A DNA stretch of 64,000 bases, taken from the NCBI GenBank assembly GCA_038025085.1, contig CM076147.1, forward strand, positions 10,802,501-10,866,500, written 5' to 3'. The notes beneath the pieces were generated by a model. It was not told the origin of the DNA and did no database searches. It saw only the letters and a list, made by a program, of their open reading frames with translations. Origin of the DNA: Tetragonia tetragonoides. Its lineage: Eukaryota > Streptophyta > Magnoliopsida > Caryophyllales > Aizoaceae. Of this stretch, positions 31,684-44,641 are shown piece after piece. How positions within the stretch are numbered: position 1 is the stretch's first letter; each line of letters begins with the position of its first letter. Both the position numbers and the translations under genes were made by a program.

Positions 31684-32456
31684 TATTTGCTGTAGTGCAT
31701 TTCGAACTTTCGGGCTTGTATTAAACCTGCTACAAATTATTGCATTTTATTCACGCACAAACATGTCATATAAATGCCCATATGTGAACTTCAATCAACT
31801 AATTTCCGAATGGGAAATCACAAATCACGACATTCGGAAATTTAGGATTCCCGAGAATTTAGCACATTTGGGGTACCTCTTCCCCTAAAATAAAAATAAA
31901 GTAAAAAAAAGTAAAATAGAAAAAGGTAATTAAAGGGGAAAATATTAATAAAGAAAATCAGAAAATAAAAGGAATAAAGTGGAACTTGATAATCAAGAAA
32001 GAAAATAAAAAGAGAATAAATAGAAAAGTGGCAAGAGCCAAAATTAAGGTAAGAAAAATATAAGGGAAGGCTTCCGAAATCTGTCCAAGTGGGAATTACG
32101 AAGGTAGAGCCCGGTCAGGCGTGGGGTCGGTTGAACCGAGGTCTCTCGCGAAAAATATAAGGGAAGGTCTCTAGCGGCTACCGCGGGGACATGGGCTTGC
32201 GGTTTGGCCGCTTGTCCTAGTGGTCAAGCAGCTTGCTGGAGCGGTTTGGCCGCTTATCCCAGCGGCTTAGCCGTCCAATCTAGCTTCAAGGCCACCTGAC
32301 CTTTTTTTTTTCGTCGTTTGTCTGAATTTCCTTAAATCTTCGACGAGAGTCAAACCGTAGCCTCTATATAGTTGGGTCTCTATCTCTTCTCTTCTCACCA
32401 CTTGCTTTAAGCCCTTAGAGAGAGAATTCCTTGAGAGAAAATCTTTAATCTTAACA

Positions 32457-33806
32457 ATGGTGAACTTTGATGATGCTTGGTTGGCTTCCATGACTGTAGA
32501 GGAGAGGTTAGAACTTACCCCATTTCATCTCAATGCGTTCTTTCACCTTAAACAAGTCAAGATTCTATGGGACTTTCTTCATGCTTCAGTCGAGTTTTGG
32601 GACCCGAAATTCCATGTCTTCCGTTTCGGGGCTGAGGAGATGTGTCCCTTGGTGGAGGAATTCTCTGACATAATTGGCTTTCCAACCCAAAGACCTCCTG
32701 CCGTTTCCTACATGGGGAATGCCTTCATGGGTGATTTTCAAAGGCACCTTGGGTTGTCTCCCCGTCAAGCGGGTCAAGTGCTCCATGGTGAGGACGTCGA
32801 CCTTGCCAATCTTGTGACTTTCTTCACTTCCAAGGCCCAAGGTGCGATGGACATGAGGTACAAGAAGCGTGCCTTTGTATTTTACCTCCTCAATCGTTAT
32901 TTGTTTGTTGGTGGTAATGAAGATGCTATTATTCCCTCCGAAAAGAAGCTTACCATCAGTAGGGGCAAAGCTTGCCTTCTTAGGGTTACCGAACAGATAA
33001 AATGTGATAGCTCCCCTATGAACTTGGTTGTGGGAGAGACAATGCTAGCTTTAGATAGGCTCAAGAGCAATCCTCAAGAGTCCTTCACCGGGAGCCCTTT
33101 ACTCCTTCAAGTAAGTATTGTGATAAAGTCTTAATCTTTGTGGATTTAACTTTATTTGGTGAAATTCTTATCTTGTATTGACTTGAATTTTTCTTTTTGT
33201 TGTTTCTGTGTAGATTTGGCTCCAAGAGAGGCTCAACATTCTTGAGATGCCTACCATACATACCAGAAAGTATTTACCCAAGCAACTCCCGTCGAGATGT
33301 CGACAGTTTTTCCTATCTTCACGCGAGGAGTGGTTGGAATTCTTTTATACTAAGACCCAAATGAGTTGGTTTGTCCCGTGGTGGCATACCACCAACATCG
33401 TAGGGGGTAGTGAGAACGTTCCCTTTACAAGGATTATTGACTTACGTACCCTAACTTACTTCTTGCCAAAGCGCCTTTTGAGACATTATGGTTTACGGCA
33501 AATAATTCCAAATGTAAGCTGCGTGTGCCCTCGTGAAGGACCCTTGACTCCTTCCTTAGTGCTTGTTTGGGAGTGATATTGGGGTTGTCGTCCAACATGG
33601 GTTAAACCGGTATTTTCTCAATCTCATGGGCTGACGATCTTGTACGAGCAATGGATTTGGAGCGGTGATCGTCGAGTCAACCCGAAACTTCTAGAGGAAG
33701 AGAGAGCGTTGTTCAAGGCCTCCAAATATGATGAGCCTAGCGGTGTGAAGATAACTCCAATCGATGGGCCCACTAAATCTTCCAAGTCCCCAAACTAAGG
33801 GTAAGG
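32457..33806 (+). pseudogene. Antisense DUF7745-like gene, copy 2
   Basis: Exon 1 32457-33110, intron 33111-33213, exon 2 from 33214 with a stop at 33574-33576 and a continued frame beyond. It differs from copy 1 in a few residues, for example FGAEEMCP and IIGFPTQ, which are closer to the family pattern than the copy 1 residues. The TATA box is near 32365 and the palindromic array near 32190-32276. Confidence 0.7.
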
Positions 33807-34458
33807 GAAAAGGGTAAGGCAAAGGCCCAATCCGAGAAAAGGAAGAATCCGGCCCATTCGGCCAAGCAAGTAAATCCAAGTAAGCCCAATGATCACGAGG
33901 CCTCTTCTAGCTATGGTAGGGAAAGGTGGGCTCCAAGAGAACGAATGGAACTTAATGAGCCTAGCGAACCCGTACAACAGCCCGAAGTCAAAGACAAGGA
34001 GGAGTAGTCCACCTCTAATTGTCTAGCAAGTCTTGTCCTTTTTTGCTTAGTAGTATAATTCAAATAATGGGTTTGCATGCCCAAGTAGATGTAGCTTAGA
34101 ATTGCCCTTTTATTTATTTATTATTATTGTTTTTTTCTATTATTTGCGCTTTATTTTTTTTTCATTAGAGCATGTAAAGGACTTTAGCTATATTAATGAA
34201 AGACTTGCTAATTTTTGCATTAATCGAATGGATCAAAACTCCCTTTAGAGATTTATTTTGTTAAATTGGCGGGCCCAAGTTATATGGGTTACCTACATAT
34301 CCATGAGGAATCAGGCCAATGTAGTTCGTAAAACCAAATCTGGTTTTTATTTATTTATTTTTTTAGTTTTTTTTTTTTGTAGTGGGTCCCACGTGAACGA
34401 GTTGACCGATTTTCACTTGGATTTGGTGCCTTAGTGGGCTCTCTCAAAGATTTAACAT

Positions 34459-35657
34459 TTATGCATAGAACCGTTTAAGTTGGTCCATATTTGTGAGTTG
34501 GGTGAACTCGTTGCCGTCTAAGTCCATTAGCTTTGCTGCTCCACCGGATAATATTGTCTTAATAAGGTATGGGCCGGCCCAATTAGGCTTGAACTTTCCC
34601 CGAGGATCGGCCACAATTGGTCTCACCTCTTTTAGGACTAAGTCTCCTTCTTTTAGTCCTCTAGCCTTGAATCGTTGATCAAAATGCCTCGACGTCCCTA
34701 CTTGGTAGACATGACCATAATGTAGGGCATTTAGCCGTCTTTTATCTAGCAAGATTAATTGGTCATGCCGGGCTTGAACCCACTCTACTTCGGGTAATTC
34801 ACTTTCCAAAGCTATCCTCAAAGAGGGAATTTCTACCTCGACTGGGAGTACTGCCTCCATTCCGTATACTAAAGAATAAGGTGTTGCTCCCATTGAGGAA
34901 CGAATGGTGGTTCTATATCCCCATAAGGCGAATTGTAGCTTCTCCGGCCAATCTTCGTAGTTTTCCGTCATCTTAGCTATCATTTGTTGTCATGTATGAA
35001 CTTTGCCACGTGTTTGGACTCTATCCTTGCGTACGAACGAGCTTCAACCCATTTGGTAAAGTAGTCTATCGTGACTAATATGTATTCATGGCCTCCTTTT
35101 CTTGTGGGGGTGGTTTTTGCAATGATGTCAATACTCCATGCACAGAACGGCCATGGTGAAGTGAATGTATGTAAAGGGGTAGGTGGTCTATGTTGTACAT
35201 TAGCGTGGAATTGGCAGCGTGTGTACTTTCTCACGTATTCGATGCAATCTTTTTCCATTGTAGTCCAATAGTCTCCTTGCCTTAGGATTTTCTTGACCAA
35301 GGTGAGTCCATTCATGTGGGGACCACATACGCCATTATGTATATCGCTCATGACTTTGAGGACCTCGCGTTCTTTTAAGCACAGAAGACTTAACCCTTGT
35401 GGTGTCTTTTTATAATGTTTGCCTTGCACATGTATGTATTGTGCGGCTAGTCTTCTTAAGGCTCTTTGTGCCCTAGGTGTGGACTGTGGAGGATAAACGC
35501 CTTTGGCGAGTAAATTGAGAATGTCGGTAAACCATTCTTCCTCTTCTTCCTCGTTGAGGCATACTTCAAGTGCATTACACAAGGCGGGCTCAGTGCGCCT
35601 TTGAATGTGAATGGGCATGGAGATTATATCATCTGGAATATTTATCATAGAAGCCAT
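34459..35657 (-). pseudogene. Integrase of Tat-like element, copy 2, core deleted
   Basis: Uninterrupted by hAT: the zinc-binding region, then CAWSIDIIAKTTPT with the first Asp, and VTIDYFTKWVEARSYAR. Then the same deletion joins KFIHDN to AKMTENYEDW at about 34982, with a change of frame. The second Asp and the Glu of the D,D(35)E triad are absent. The C-terminal domain (34983-34459) is otherwise open. It cannot catalyse insertion, so the element's own insertion needed integrase from another copy, or the deletion came later. Confidence 0.87.
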
Positions 35658-35762
35658 CTTTGCTAAGGCATCTGCGAACTGGTTGTCATCTCTAGGAATG
35701 TATGTGAAACGGACATAAGTGAAATATTCCTAGTAAGGTGCCAGGGATTTGCTTTTCACTTT

Positions 35763-37265
35763 CTATTTTTTGGAAACTTGGTTTATGATGAGAGTTGAAT
35801 CTCCATATACCATTAGATCCTTAATTTGCAGTTCTATAGCCGCTTCTAGACCAATGATGCATGCTACATATTTGGCTCCGTTGTTGGTTACCTCATGATC
35901 TAACTTGACGGCTATGGGAGTATGTGCGCCTTCGGGGCTCACAAATAATACCCCTACGCCATAACCCTTTTTGTTTGATGCTCCGTCAAAGTATAATTGG
36001 CGAGTTTTCTCATCGACACTCATTATTCCTTCATCTGGAAAGTCATGTGTAGCATCTTCACTAGTAACTGGGTTTTCGGCGAGATGTTCAGAAATGGCAT
36101 GTCCTTTGATCGCCTTTTGGTGTTCAAAAGTTAGATCGAATTCTGAAAGCATGACGGTCCATCTTGCTATTCTTCCACTAAGGATGGGTTTTTCGAACAA
36201 GTACTTTAACGGATTCATCCTTGACTTTATATGAACGAAATGTTGTAGCATGTAGTGTCGGAGCTTCTTGGTTGCAGTGACCAATGCGAGACACGTTTTC
36301 TGTAGGGTGGAGCATCATGTTTTGTATTCTAGGAATTTCTTGCTAAGGTAGTATATTGCCTTTTCGTCATTCTCCACCTTTTGGGCTAACATAGCACCCA
36401 TGGCGGTTTCTGTGACTGTTAGGTATAACATAAGTGGTTTTCCCGGAATGGGCGGAACCAGTACGGGTGGTTTAGCTAAGTATTCCTTAATCTTGTCGAA
36501 GGCTTGCTGGCATTGATCATCCCAGGTAGATTTAGTGTCCTTTTTGAGCTTCTTGAAGATGGGCTCGCATGTAATAGTTAATTTGGATATGAATCGACTT
36601 ATATATTGGAGACGCCCTAGGAATCCTCTTATCTCCTTTTCATTTTTGGGAGATGGCATATCCCTTATGGCTTTGATTTTGGTAGGATCGATTTCAATAC
36701 CTCTTGTGCTTATGACGAATCCTAAGAGCTTGCCCGAAGTTACTCCAAACGCACACTTTTGAGGATTTAATCTCATGTTGTAATTCCGAAGCCTGTCAAA
36801 CAATTTCCTTAGAGAGGTTATATGCCCTTCTCTCTCCTTTGATTTAATGATCATATCGTCTACGTACACCTCGGCTTCCTTATGTATCATGTCATGTAGA
36901 AGGGAAGTTGCGGTTCTTTGGTATGTTGCTCCCGAGTTCTTCAACTCGAAAGGCATGACGGTGTAGCAATAAGTCCTGCATTGGGTAATGAAAGTGGTTT
37001 TCTCCTTATCTTCTTCATCCATTTGTATTTGGTTATACCTTGCATAGCCGTCCATGAATGATAAAAGGCCATGTCCTACGGTATCATCCACCAATACGTC
37101 TATATGTGGCAAGGAAAAGTCGTCTTTTGGACTTGCCTTGTTCAGATCCCTAAAGTCAACACACATCCTTACTTTGCCATCCTTTTTTGGAACGGGCACT
37201 ATGTTAGCAACACATTCTGGATATTGAGCAACCCTGGTAAAACCCGCTTCGAGCTGTTTTTGCAC
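35763..37265 (-). pseudogene. RT and RNase H domains of Tat-like element, copy 2
   Basis: Same order of blocks as copy 1: the YVDD catalytic box near 36865, gypsy RNase H, TGA at 36315-36317, then a second RNase H (QLYFDGASNKKGYGVGVL) at 36284-35763. A handful of residue differences from copy 1 (for example ITQCRTYCY for ITQWRTYCY) show only slight divergence. Confidence 0.88.
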
Positions 37266-37720
37266 CTCCTCTTTGATTTTCAGTGCCCACTCAGGCTCTA
37301 TTCTCCGGAGTTTCTACTTTACTGGTTTTGAATCCGGATTGAGCGGTATTTTATGTTGTGCTATTTCGCGACTTATTCTCGGCGCGGCTCTTGATCGTTT
37401 GTAAGATTGATTAATTCTGTTTCTTCCACAATTGAAGTCTTTTGTTCATGCTCTAACAGTGTTTTAGTTACTTCTTTGGGCAATTCTTGTTCATCTTTTG
37501 AATTATTAGCTACTAAGTAATCCAACTAGTAAGCAAAATCAGTTATTATTTCATTGATAGGGGAAACTGAAACATCAACTGAGCCATTACTATTGGCTTT
37601 AACATCTTTAGACTTGCAAACAAAATTAAACATAGATTTGGGTGGACCACCCGACTCTACTATATTAGACTCGTCTTCGGAATCGGACTCGGTTCGGTCG
37701 GAATCAGTGTCGGAGTCAGG

Positions 37721-38958
37721 CTAGGATTCTTCGGAGATCGTGATCTTGATCATCTTTCCATTGGCTCGTGTCCAGCTTATAGTGCGTTTCCGCTTTGCGA
37801 GTTGACCCTCGTTTGGAGTGATCAACTTAGTCGGGTCAAAGTTTGCATCCTGAATTGCATTATTGACATTGTGGAGCTCTTCATCTTTTGGATGGCAATG
37901 CTCTTGTCCAAATAATAGACCCAAAGTATTGTTGGGTGTGTTCTCTACCCAATCAAAGTTCAGCCTCCTTCTTACAGGCAAAGGAGGGATGAAGGTGATC
38001 CTTCCTTTGTTAAGAGTGTCGGATAAGGCCTTATATCATACGAACGACCCCTTCATTGACGAGGTCTTGTATCTTGCATTCCAGGTGCACACATTCGTCC
38101 GTATGATGTCCCCTTCCTCGGTGATAGATGCAAAAAGAGGTATGGTTCCAGTCCTTTCTCTTATTTCCTGGATCTGGATCAGGTGTTGGCCCAATGGGCC
38201 CTAGAATACCTTTCCAAAACAGGTCCTGAAAGATTTGAGTTGGGGTTGAAAGGATTGGGGGGGTGTATACCCTTTTTGGCATTTGGTTATGGTACTCTCT
38301 CTCGAGATTGGTGATGTTTCTGCAGCTGTATGGTTGAACTTCTATGAGATCTTGAATTCTGTGCTTCAACGCCCCAACACTCTTTAGTGTCGTGGCCTCT
38401 TCCCCTGTGGTAATTGCAAAACTTACATGGGTGCTAGGCGATCCCTGGAGAGACAGGATCGGGGGTTGGTCCCAGTGGTCGTATCTCAAGAGTGTGAGTC
38501 AGATGGAGAGGTAGCGGGGAGAAGTTTCTTTTGGTCATATCCCTCATGGGTGGGACGTGACTAAGTGGGAGACTCACGCTTGGGTGGAGGATAGATGCAG
38601 AATGCGCTTCAGCGTCCTCTCTTTCTTTCCTCTTCATCTCGATGTTAATTACTTCTTCGTCTATTTGTTTTAGACCAACAGTGATTTCCTTGACCAACTC
38701 CTCCAATGATTTCTTGGGGGTGCTGTTGGTCGTGTGAAGGTCATCCTCCTCATCACTATCCCAAATTCCGGCCACCTCTAGATGGAGGGAGTCAATCTTA
38801 AATGGTGGGACACGATGTCCAATTGGCACAATCAGGCGAGAGGGGTCCTTTTCCTCTTCTTCATTTGTAATGAAGAAAACTGCGCCTAGAGGATTGGTGT
38901 TGTTATTTGGAGTGGGAACATTTTTTGGCTTGGGAATAGTCCCATTGTCAAAAAGATC
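37721..38958 (-). pseudogene. Gag-pol linker of Tat-like element, copy 2
   Basis: Equivalent to 25896-27133, with the second knuckle (CIYHRGRGHHTDEC) near 38105. Here the Arg of the knuckle is kept where copy 1 has Pro. No protease motif is seen before RT. 37266-37720 is the stop-ridden linker equivalent to 25441-25895. Confidence 0.65.
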
Positions 38959-40075
38959 CTAGATTTTATTCTTGAGTGTCCAACACTTCTCGGTGTCATG
39001 TCCTTTTCCTCTATGGAATTTGCAATAAAGATTAGGGTTCCATGACGGGCTCCTCTTTTCGACGTCGGGATCCGGAGTGGGGCCCACGACATCGAGGTAG
39101 TCATTCTTGACAAGCTTTTCTAAAGCTTTAGCATAGGTCATACCCAATGGGGTGTATTGCCTGTGCGGTTTGTCGTAGACAGCATTGATTTCATTAACCT
39201 TGTTGGAAGAGTTTCCCGAATTGGGGTTCTTCTTGTAGCTTGAGTTATAAGCACCTTTGTTAAAGAAGTCCTTGTTTCTCTCCTTTTTGAGTGCTTGATT
39301 ATCCTCTATGAGCAATCCCACACTATTGAGTTGTGCATATGAAGTAATTGCTTGGTATATGAGAGGATTCAAGTAAGGAGGTTGTAAGTTCTTGATGAGT
39401 TTCCGAAGTTGCTCTTCCTCGGATGGACGGTCGAGCATTTCGGCGACTTTAGTTCTCCATTTCTTGACAAAATTAGTGAAGCTTTCATTTTCACCTTGCT
39501 TGATTGCTTCCAACTCTCTCATGGTGGTTGGTTGGATGACATTGTTGCCATACCTAGTGAGGAATAAACTGGACACTTTGCTCCATTCCTAAACCTGATT
39601 GGGCTCGAGCTTGAAAAAACATGTCCTAACAGTGGGGTCCAAGGTTTATGAGAAAATGTGAGTACAGAGGTCAGGATCAACTCCTCTTAGGCCCATTGCA
39701 GTGGTGAAAGCCCTTATGTGATCTTTTGGATCATCGGTCCCTTTGAAGATGGGGACTTCAGGCATAGAGAACTTTTGTGGGAGCTTCCCCTTGATGTGAG
39801 AGGAGTATCCTTCAGCATTGATCATGTAGTCACTTATGATCTTGTTTTTGAGTTAGAGCTAACACAAGGTTCTTAATTTGGGCACTTAGCTCTTCCACCT
39901 TGTCATCTCGAGGTGGAGGATCATCCTGGTTAAGAGGGTCAAGTTCTTTGACCTTGCTCTCTATCCATGTCACACGGTTTCCCATAGTTTCCAGCATTTT
40001 CATCATTTCAGTCAACATCTCATCGATGGTCTTAGGTGGTGGAGGGGGCATATCATCTTCGGCTATTTTAGTCAA
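38959..40075 (-). pseudogene. Gag of Tat-like element, copy 2, with an extra frameshift
   Basis: The same protein as copy 1 starts at 40075. An extra T in a T-run at about 39844-39850 shifts the frame after 81 residues, which copy 1 does not have. The two internal stops are shared. The distal half with the CKFHRGKGHDTEKC knuckle is at 39576-38959. Confidence 0.83.
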
Positions 40076-40379
40076 CTTAGAACAAGATGGTCGATACGGA
40101 GGGGGAGTAACACATACTGCGTCAGCCCTAGCTTTGCTCGAAGGGGGAGATTTAAATACGAGCTTCCTAACCAGACGTTGATTACTATGATCGCGTTCCC
40201 AACTTTTCGGACTACCTTTTTTTTCTTCTCAATCCTGGATAGCGCATAAGACTTAGAAAAGGCAACACTAACAAGTTAAACGAAAGAAATGTTTTAAAAC
40301 AAAGATGGAAAGTTTCTATCTAGGATGTTCTATCAACATAGTTACCCTTGGGGACTAAGTAATGGGTTTAGGTCAAAAG

Positions 40380-40930
40380 ATCTCGACTCAATATAGGATA
40401 AACAAAAGATATTATACTCTTGACTAACGGAGAGGGGAGAGATATTATCTCTACTCAATATGGGATAAAGCAAAAGATGTTATACTCTTGACTAAAAGGA
40501 GAGGGGAGAGATATTATCTCGACTCAATATGGGATAACGCAAAAGATATTATACTCTTGGCTAAAAGGAGAGGGGAGAGATATTATCTCGACTCAATATG
40601 GGATAAAACAAAAGATATTATACTCATGACTAAAGGGAGAGGGGACAGATATTATCTCGACTCAATATGGGATAAAGCAAAAGATATTATACTAAAACTA
40701 AAAGGAGAGGGGAGAGATATTTTCTCGACTCAATATGGGATAAAGCGAAATATTTTATACTCTTGACTAAAAGGAGAGGGGAGAGATATTATCTCGACTC
40801 AATATGGGATAACGCAAAAGATATTATACTCTTGACTAAAAGGAGAGGGGAGAGATATTAGCTCGACTCAATATGGGATAAAGCAAAAGATATTATATTC
40901 TTGACGAAAGGAGAGGGGAGAGAAATTATC
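40380..40930. repeat. 69-bp tandem repeats in the 5' untranslated region, copy 2
   Basis: About eight units with the same landmarks as 28556-28968. The units after about 40760 have no counterpart in copy 1, so this is the complete array of the original element. Confidence 0.9.
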
Positions 40931-41652
40931 CAGATCTTTTGACCTAGACTCACTACCTAAATAAAGGGAAAGAATATAGCAACCAAATCTTTCCTAAGGT
41001 AACGAGCATCATATAGAACATTCAGGGATATTATTTCCTAAAAATAAAGATTCTAGACTCGCTCTTAAGAAAAAATCTAGACTCAAAAAAGGAAAAGATC
41101 CTAATTGGGGTCTAACCTAATATTCTATGACAACCAAAAAGACTACGCAAAGATTGCGTTCACATATGGGCAAACAGCAAACAACGCAATATGACATGAT
41201 TATGCAAATCTAGCATGGACATGAGACTGAGTTTCAACCTAAAACATCGGTTCTAGTTCATGCAATGGGGTAGGCTTAAGGGTTTTGGTCAAAAGGTATT
41301 CATGATCAAGAATGTACTACAATCCGCGGGATGCGCGACAATGTGAGGCATTCTAGTTATCCTACTCGTCGAGTGGATGAATGCGTAGGAAGGTACATGA
41401 GGTGGGGGGATCCATGTTGCTTGGAAAAGAAGAATCGAGTGGATTCTCACCAAGGCACTTCACCACACTCCATTGGCTAAAAACTGGTTGAACTTGTAAA
41501 AACAAGCTCGGAAGTCGCGCAAGCGCATGCACATGAATGCAAATTAATGATGAATGACAAGTCACAAATTAATAATGAGAACACTAAGGCAGTGAACCAA
41601 GCAAAAATAATTATAATGAATCGACTTTCAAGTTATACCCTCTTAATCATGT
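40931..41652. other. 5' untranslated leader of Tat-like element
   Basis: Single-copy region between the primer-binding site and the 69-bp repeats. No coding frame is supported; the short frames are in the wrong place for gag. Some ACTCGC/TCTAGACTC remnants of the repeat occur near 41050-41090. Confidence 0.55.
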
Positions 41653-41668
41653 TCCCAGTGAAGTCGCC
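41653..41668 (-). other. Primer-binding site of Tat-like element
   Basis: The minus strand reads GGCGACTTCACTGGGA two bases inside the 5' LTR. The position is that of a primer-binding site. The sequence resembles the sites of Tat/Ogre elements, which I recall as tRNA-Arg type; I am not certain of the tRNA. Confidence 0.55.
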
Positions 41669-41670
41669 TC

Positions 41671-43262
41671 TGTAGGCTGCCTTATTTTTCTCCCCTCTTT
41701 TCCGCGTGCCTCACGTTCGGCCCTCCTTTCGGGGGGTCGCGTTTTCCAGACAGCGTGGGAGAGCGCGTTAGGTGATCGAATTTCGTGAATCTTTTAGTGT
41801 ATATGCAAATGGAGATTTTTGTACCAAGGACATGATTAAGATTGTCGGAAGTCGCCACCAAATTTTGAGGTAAACCTTCGAGATAAAGTCAATAGTCTAG
41901 AAAGACGTCAACTCAACTCCTGTGCACCCCAATCCCTATTGGGAAAATTGACATCATTAATGAGTTCGGGGGCCTAGGTACCAGCTAGGAAGGTGTTAGG
42001 CACCCAACTCGCCCATTAACAACAACGGCCTTTACTAATCGATTCAATATAATTAGTAATGCTACGGTTGCAAACAGGGTTCAGTTTGTCCAAATTCCTA
42101 GTTTTAACTAATGGGTTTGAACAAGCATTATTTATGTGACCACTTTTACCAATTTATCAAGTTACATGCTTTTTATTGCTAGAAAATGATAAATATGCTT
42201 AAAACCTGCGAGTTAGAAGGCAAACAAGGTAGTTCATCCACCAATTCACAAACAAAGCATAATTCAATATAAAGCAATAAATAATAAATATGCATTCATT
42301 CATCAATTCATTAGGTTTAATATAAGCCCTATTGCCCAAAACGCGCCATGCATGTACATATCACATGAACCAAATTCGTTAGTAATAACAAGCAATATAA
42401 AATTTATTGAAAACCCTCAGGTTGGATTACCTGGATGCTCACAATGAACTTATTGGGTTGTATTGCTTGAATTCATGCTCTTGATGCAGTATGAAGGTTT
42501 ATTTTTGTGGTACTAGGGCTAATCCTAAAGAAGGAGTAGAATCAGAATTTAGGGTTTATAAAATGAGAGAGAATCTCCAACCTCTTCGAGAGAATCCCCA
42601 ACCTCTTAGAGAGAATCTCTAACCTCTTAAAGGAAAATCTCCAACCTTGAGAGGAAAATCTCCAACCTCTTCAACTGAACCCTAAGGTTTGCTTATATAG
42701 AAGAGGGGGAGTTTTCAGGGTTTGGCACGGAAATCAAATGGGCCTCGAATTTTGCCGTCAGCGAAAAAGGGTCCAGGCGGCCAAACCGCTAGGCCGAGCG
42801 GTCAAGCCGCTTAGCCGCAAGGCAGGCGGTCTAACCGCTTGGCCTAGCTGCACAGCCGCTTGTCCTAGCGGCCACCGCTTGAGCCCAAGCGTGGCCGCTT
42901 GGACCTGGTGCGGTGTGCCAGCATAGGCGCCTGGCATGATTTTCGTGCGGGGGAGGCTCTTCCGAGGGAGTCCACGCAGGATTGATTGAGCTCCCTTGTT
43001 TGACCAAGGGTTGACTCATGGGTTTGGGTTCCCTTTCGGGACCTTAGGTTCAAAGTGGCCTATCTCTCAGTTTTGGACTCCAATTGAATTGAGTCCAACT
43101 GGTTTGGATCACCTGTACAAAAGGCTTCCACTGGCTAATTCAACTGAACTGGGCTAATCATCAGGGCAATTATTCTCGCAACCCAAGATCGAGCAAAATC
43201 CAATCCTTTCATCATCGGGTTTTTAAGGGGACTTATTATAGACACAATTTTTGGTGTCTACA
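41671..43262 (-). repeat. 5' LTR of Tat-like element (1592 bp)
   Basis: Homologous to 11845-13406, slightly longer because of small insertions (for example near 43028 and 43170). A TATA box on the minus strand is at 42691-42700, and the palindromic array at 42770-42905. Confidence 0.93.
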
Positions 43263-43267
43263 CAAGG
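43263..43267. other. Right target-site duplication CAAGG of the Tat-like element
   Basis: Pairs with 11840-11844. The following TAGCTATTTTATTTAATTTT continues the IGS sequence of unit 1 (6001 onward). Confidence 0.93.
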
Positions 43268-44109
43268 TAGCTATTTTATTTAATTTTTAACTAAGAAATA
43301 GGCTGAAAAATAGGAAATAAATAGAAACAATATCAGAAAAATTACAAATCACTTCAAAAAAATTGGGAAATATTTTTGAGAACTCACTTTAATTTTAGAA
43401 ATAATTTTGAGACCTCACTCCTCACTCTTGGGGGTAGGAAATTCCGGCCCTCACCCATGCTTTTGGTGTTCCGGCCCTTACATTGGCATCCCGTAGAAAC
43501 GCAATTACAAGCCTATCATGGAATAGATAACCAACCCAGGGGGCTTCCCATATCCCTTAGGTATGTCCCGTGTGATATGGTGTGAAAATATACACGTACG
43601 GTCCGAAGCCTCTCAGAAGGCAAAAAAACGTGGATTATATCCTTTGATTTTCCGCTTCCCGGGGCCCGGGTTAAATTTTTGCCCAAACATCTCCTATGGG
43701 TCTATGATGATCCTAGAGGACCCTAGGCGCTCCGGGAGGGTCATCCTTATCCCCGAACTCCGATATCACCCATGACGCAGGTATTCCGACCCTTACATTG
43801 GCATCGCGTAACACCGCCCTTACAAGCCTATAATGGACCCAATAACCAACCCTGGGGGCCTCCCATCTCCCCTATGGGTCTCCCGTGCGATATGGGGCAA
43901 AAATATTAACATCGAAAAGTTTGTGTTCGGAGGCCCACATCACGTCCCCTAGAGCATTCCCGGGGCCCTGTTGCTGTTTTAGCCCGAAATTTTTTCGGGG
44001 GCTCTATTATGGCCCTAGGGGACCCCCGGTGCCCCGGGAGGTTCACCTTCATCCCTGCACCCCGATGTCACACATGTCGCCCGTTTTCGGGCCCTAACAT
44101 TGGCATCGC
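43268..44109. repeat. IGS of unit 2: AT-rich segment then about 300-bp repeats
   Basis: 43268-43430 is collinear with 6001-6119. From 43430, a divergent promoter-proximal repeat (also at 49620-49930) precedes standard repeats. A CACGTCCCCTAG landmark is at 43942. The target-like block CATTGGCATCGCGTAA is at 43796, with a variant (CATTGGCATCCCGTA) near 43483. The segment ends at TGGCATCGC (44101-44109), the left target duplication of LINE B. Confidence 0.85.
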
Positions 44110-44641
44110 AGATCAGAAAGGCTAGAAGAAGTTGTAATAATTTAGCTCATTATGTTTTTGTATTCTGCTGAAAAAGGCAGCAGATTTCAAGAAGGAAACA
44201 GAAGCAGGTGGCAGAACCTAGGCTGTGAACCAGGCAGCAGGTTCTAGCTGGCAACAGGAACCAGCAGAATGCACAGGAAACCAGGCAGCAGGTTCCAGCA
44301 GACAACCAGTGACAGGTTGCTGGAGAAAGGCAGGGCAAGGAATGAAACAGGAAAACAGAAGATTTGGAAAGCTAGAAGAATTTGTAATTTCTAGTTTATG
44401 ATGTTTTTGTACTTTGTTGTAAGTCAGAAAAGATTTTTGTAATTTGTTATGTTTACAGAGATGGTGAATCACTGTCTATAGTGAGTTACACCAGATTGAA
44501 GGGTTGTAAGGTAGTAAAAGGGATGCAGGAAAAAAAGGGAACCTACCTAGGAGGTGGCCTTGGATTCGCACTGCCTTAGGCCTGTAATCTTGTTACATTA
44601 CAGTGAGCAATAATACATTTCTGACTTGCACCAAAAAAAAC
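44110..44641 (+). mobile_element. LINE B: 5'-truncated L1-type element, 3' end only
   Basis: About 530 bp homologous to the 3' untranslated ends of LINEs C and D, with CTAGTAGGTGGCCTTGGA-like and GAGCAATAATACA(A/T)TTCTGA blocks and a final TTGCACC followed by A8. The target duplication TGGCATCGC is at 44101-44109 and 44642-44650. It is inserted in an IGS repeat at the same base as LINEs C and D. It carries no coding part; a CAGCAGGTTCCAGCAG-rich stretch lies at 44175-44310. Confidence 0.92.

Larger units (their letters stand above)
28969..40795. repeat. Internal tandem duplication of the Tat-like element, copy 2
   Basis: Collinear with 14667-28968 at an offset of 14301 before the hAT position and about 11825 after it. 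It lacks the hAT element. It begins inside exon 1 of antisense gene 1, so that gene has lost its promoter and ATG in this copy. Confidence 0.93.
11845..43262 (-). mobile_element. Tat/Ogre-like Ty3/gypsy retrotransposon, 31.4 kb, internally duplicated
   Basis: Two LTRs (11845-13406 and 41671-43262) begin TGTAG on plus and end TCTACA, flanked by the 5-bp duplication CAAGG. In element orientation the LTR begins TGTAGACACC, common in this group. Inside, reading minus, are a primer site, 69-bp repeats, gag, RT, two RNase H-like segments, integrase and antisense genes before the 3' LTR. An extra RNase H and extra antisense frames between pol and the 3' LTR are described for the Tat lineage. Removing the internal duplication and the hAT insertion leaves about 17 kb, a normal size for large Tat elements. 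All coding parts carry stops. Confidence 0.93.

Noticed and set aside
28969..41670. Two separate nested Tat-like elements
   Set aside because: There is no LTR or target duplication between the two internal copies, and the junction is internal to an exon and a repeat. A single element with internal duplication explains it better.
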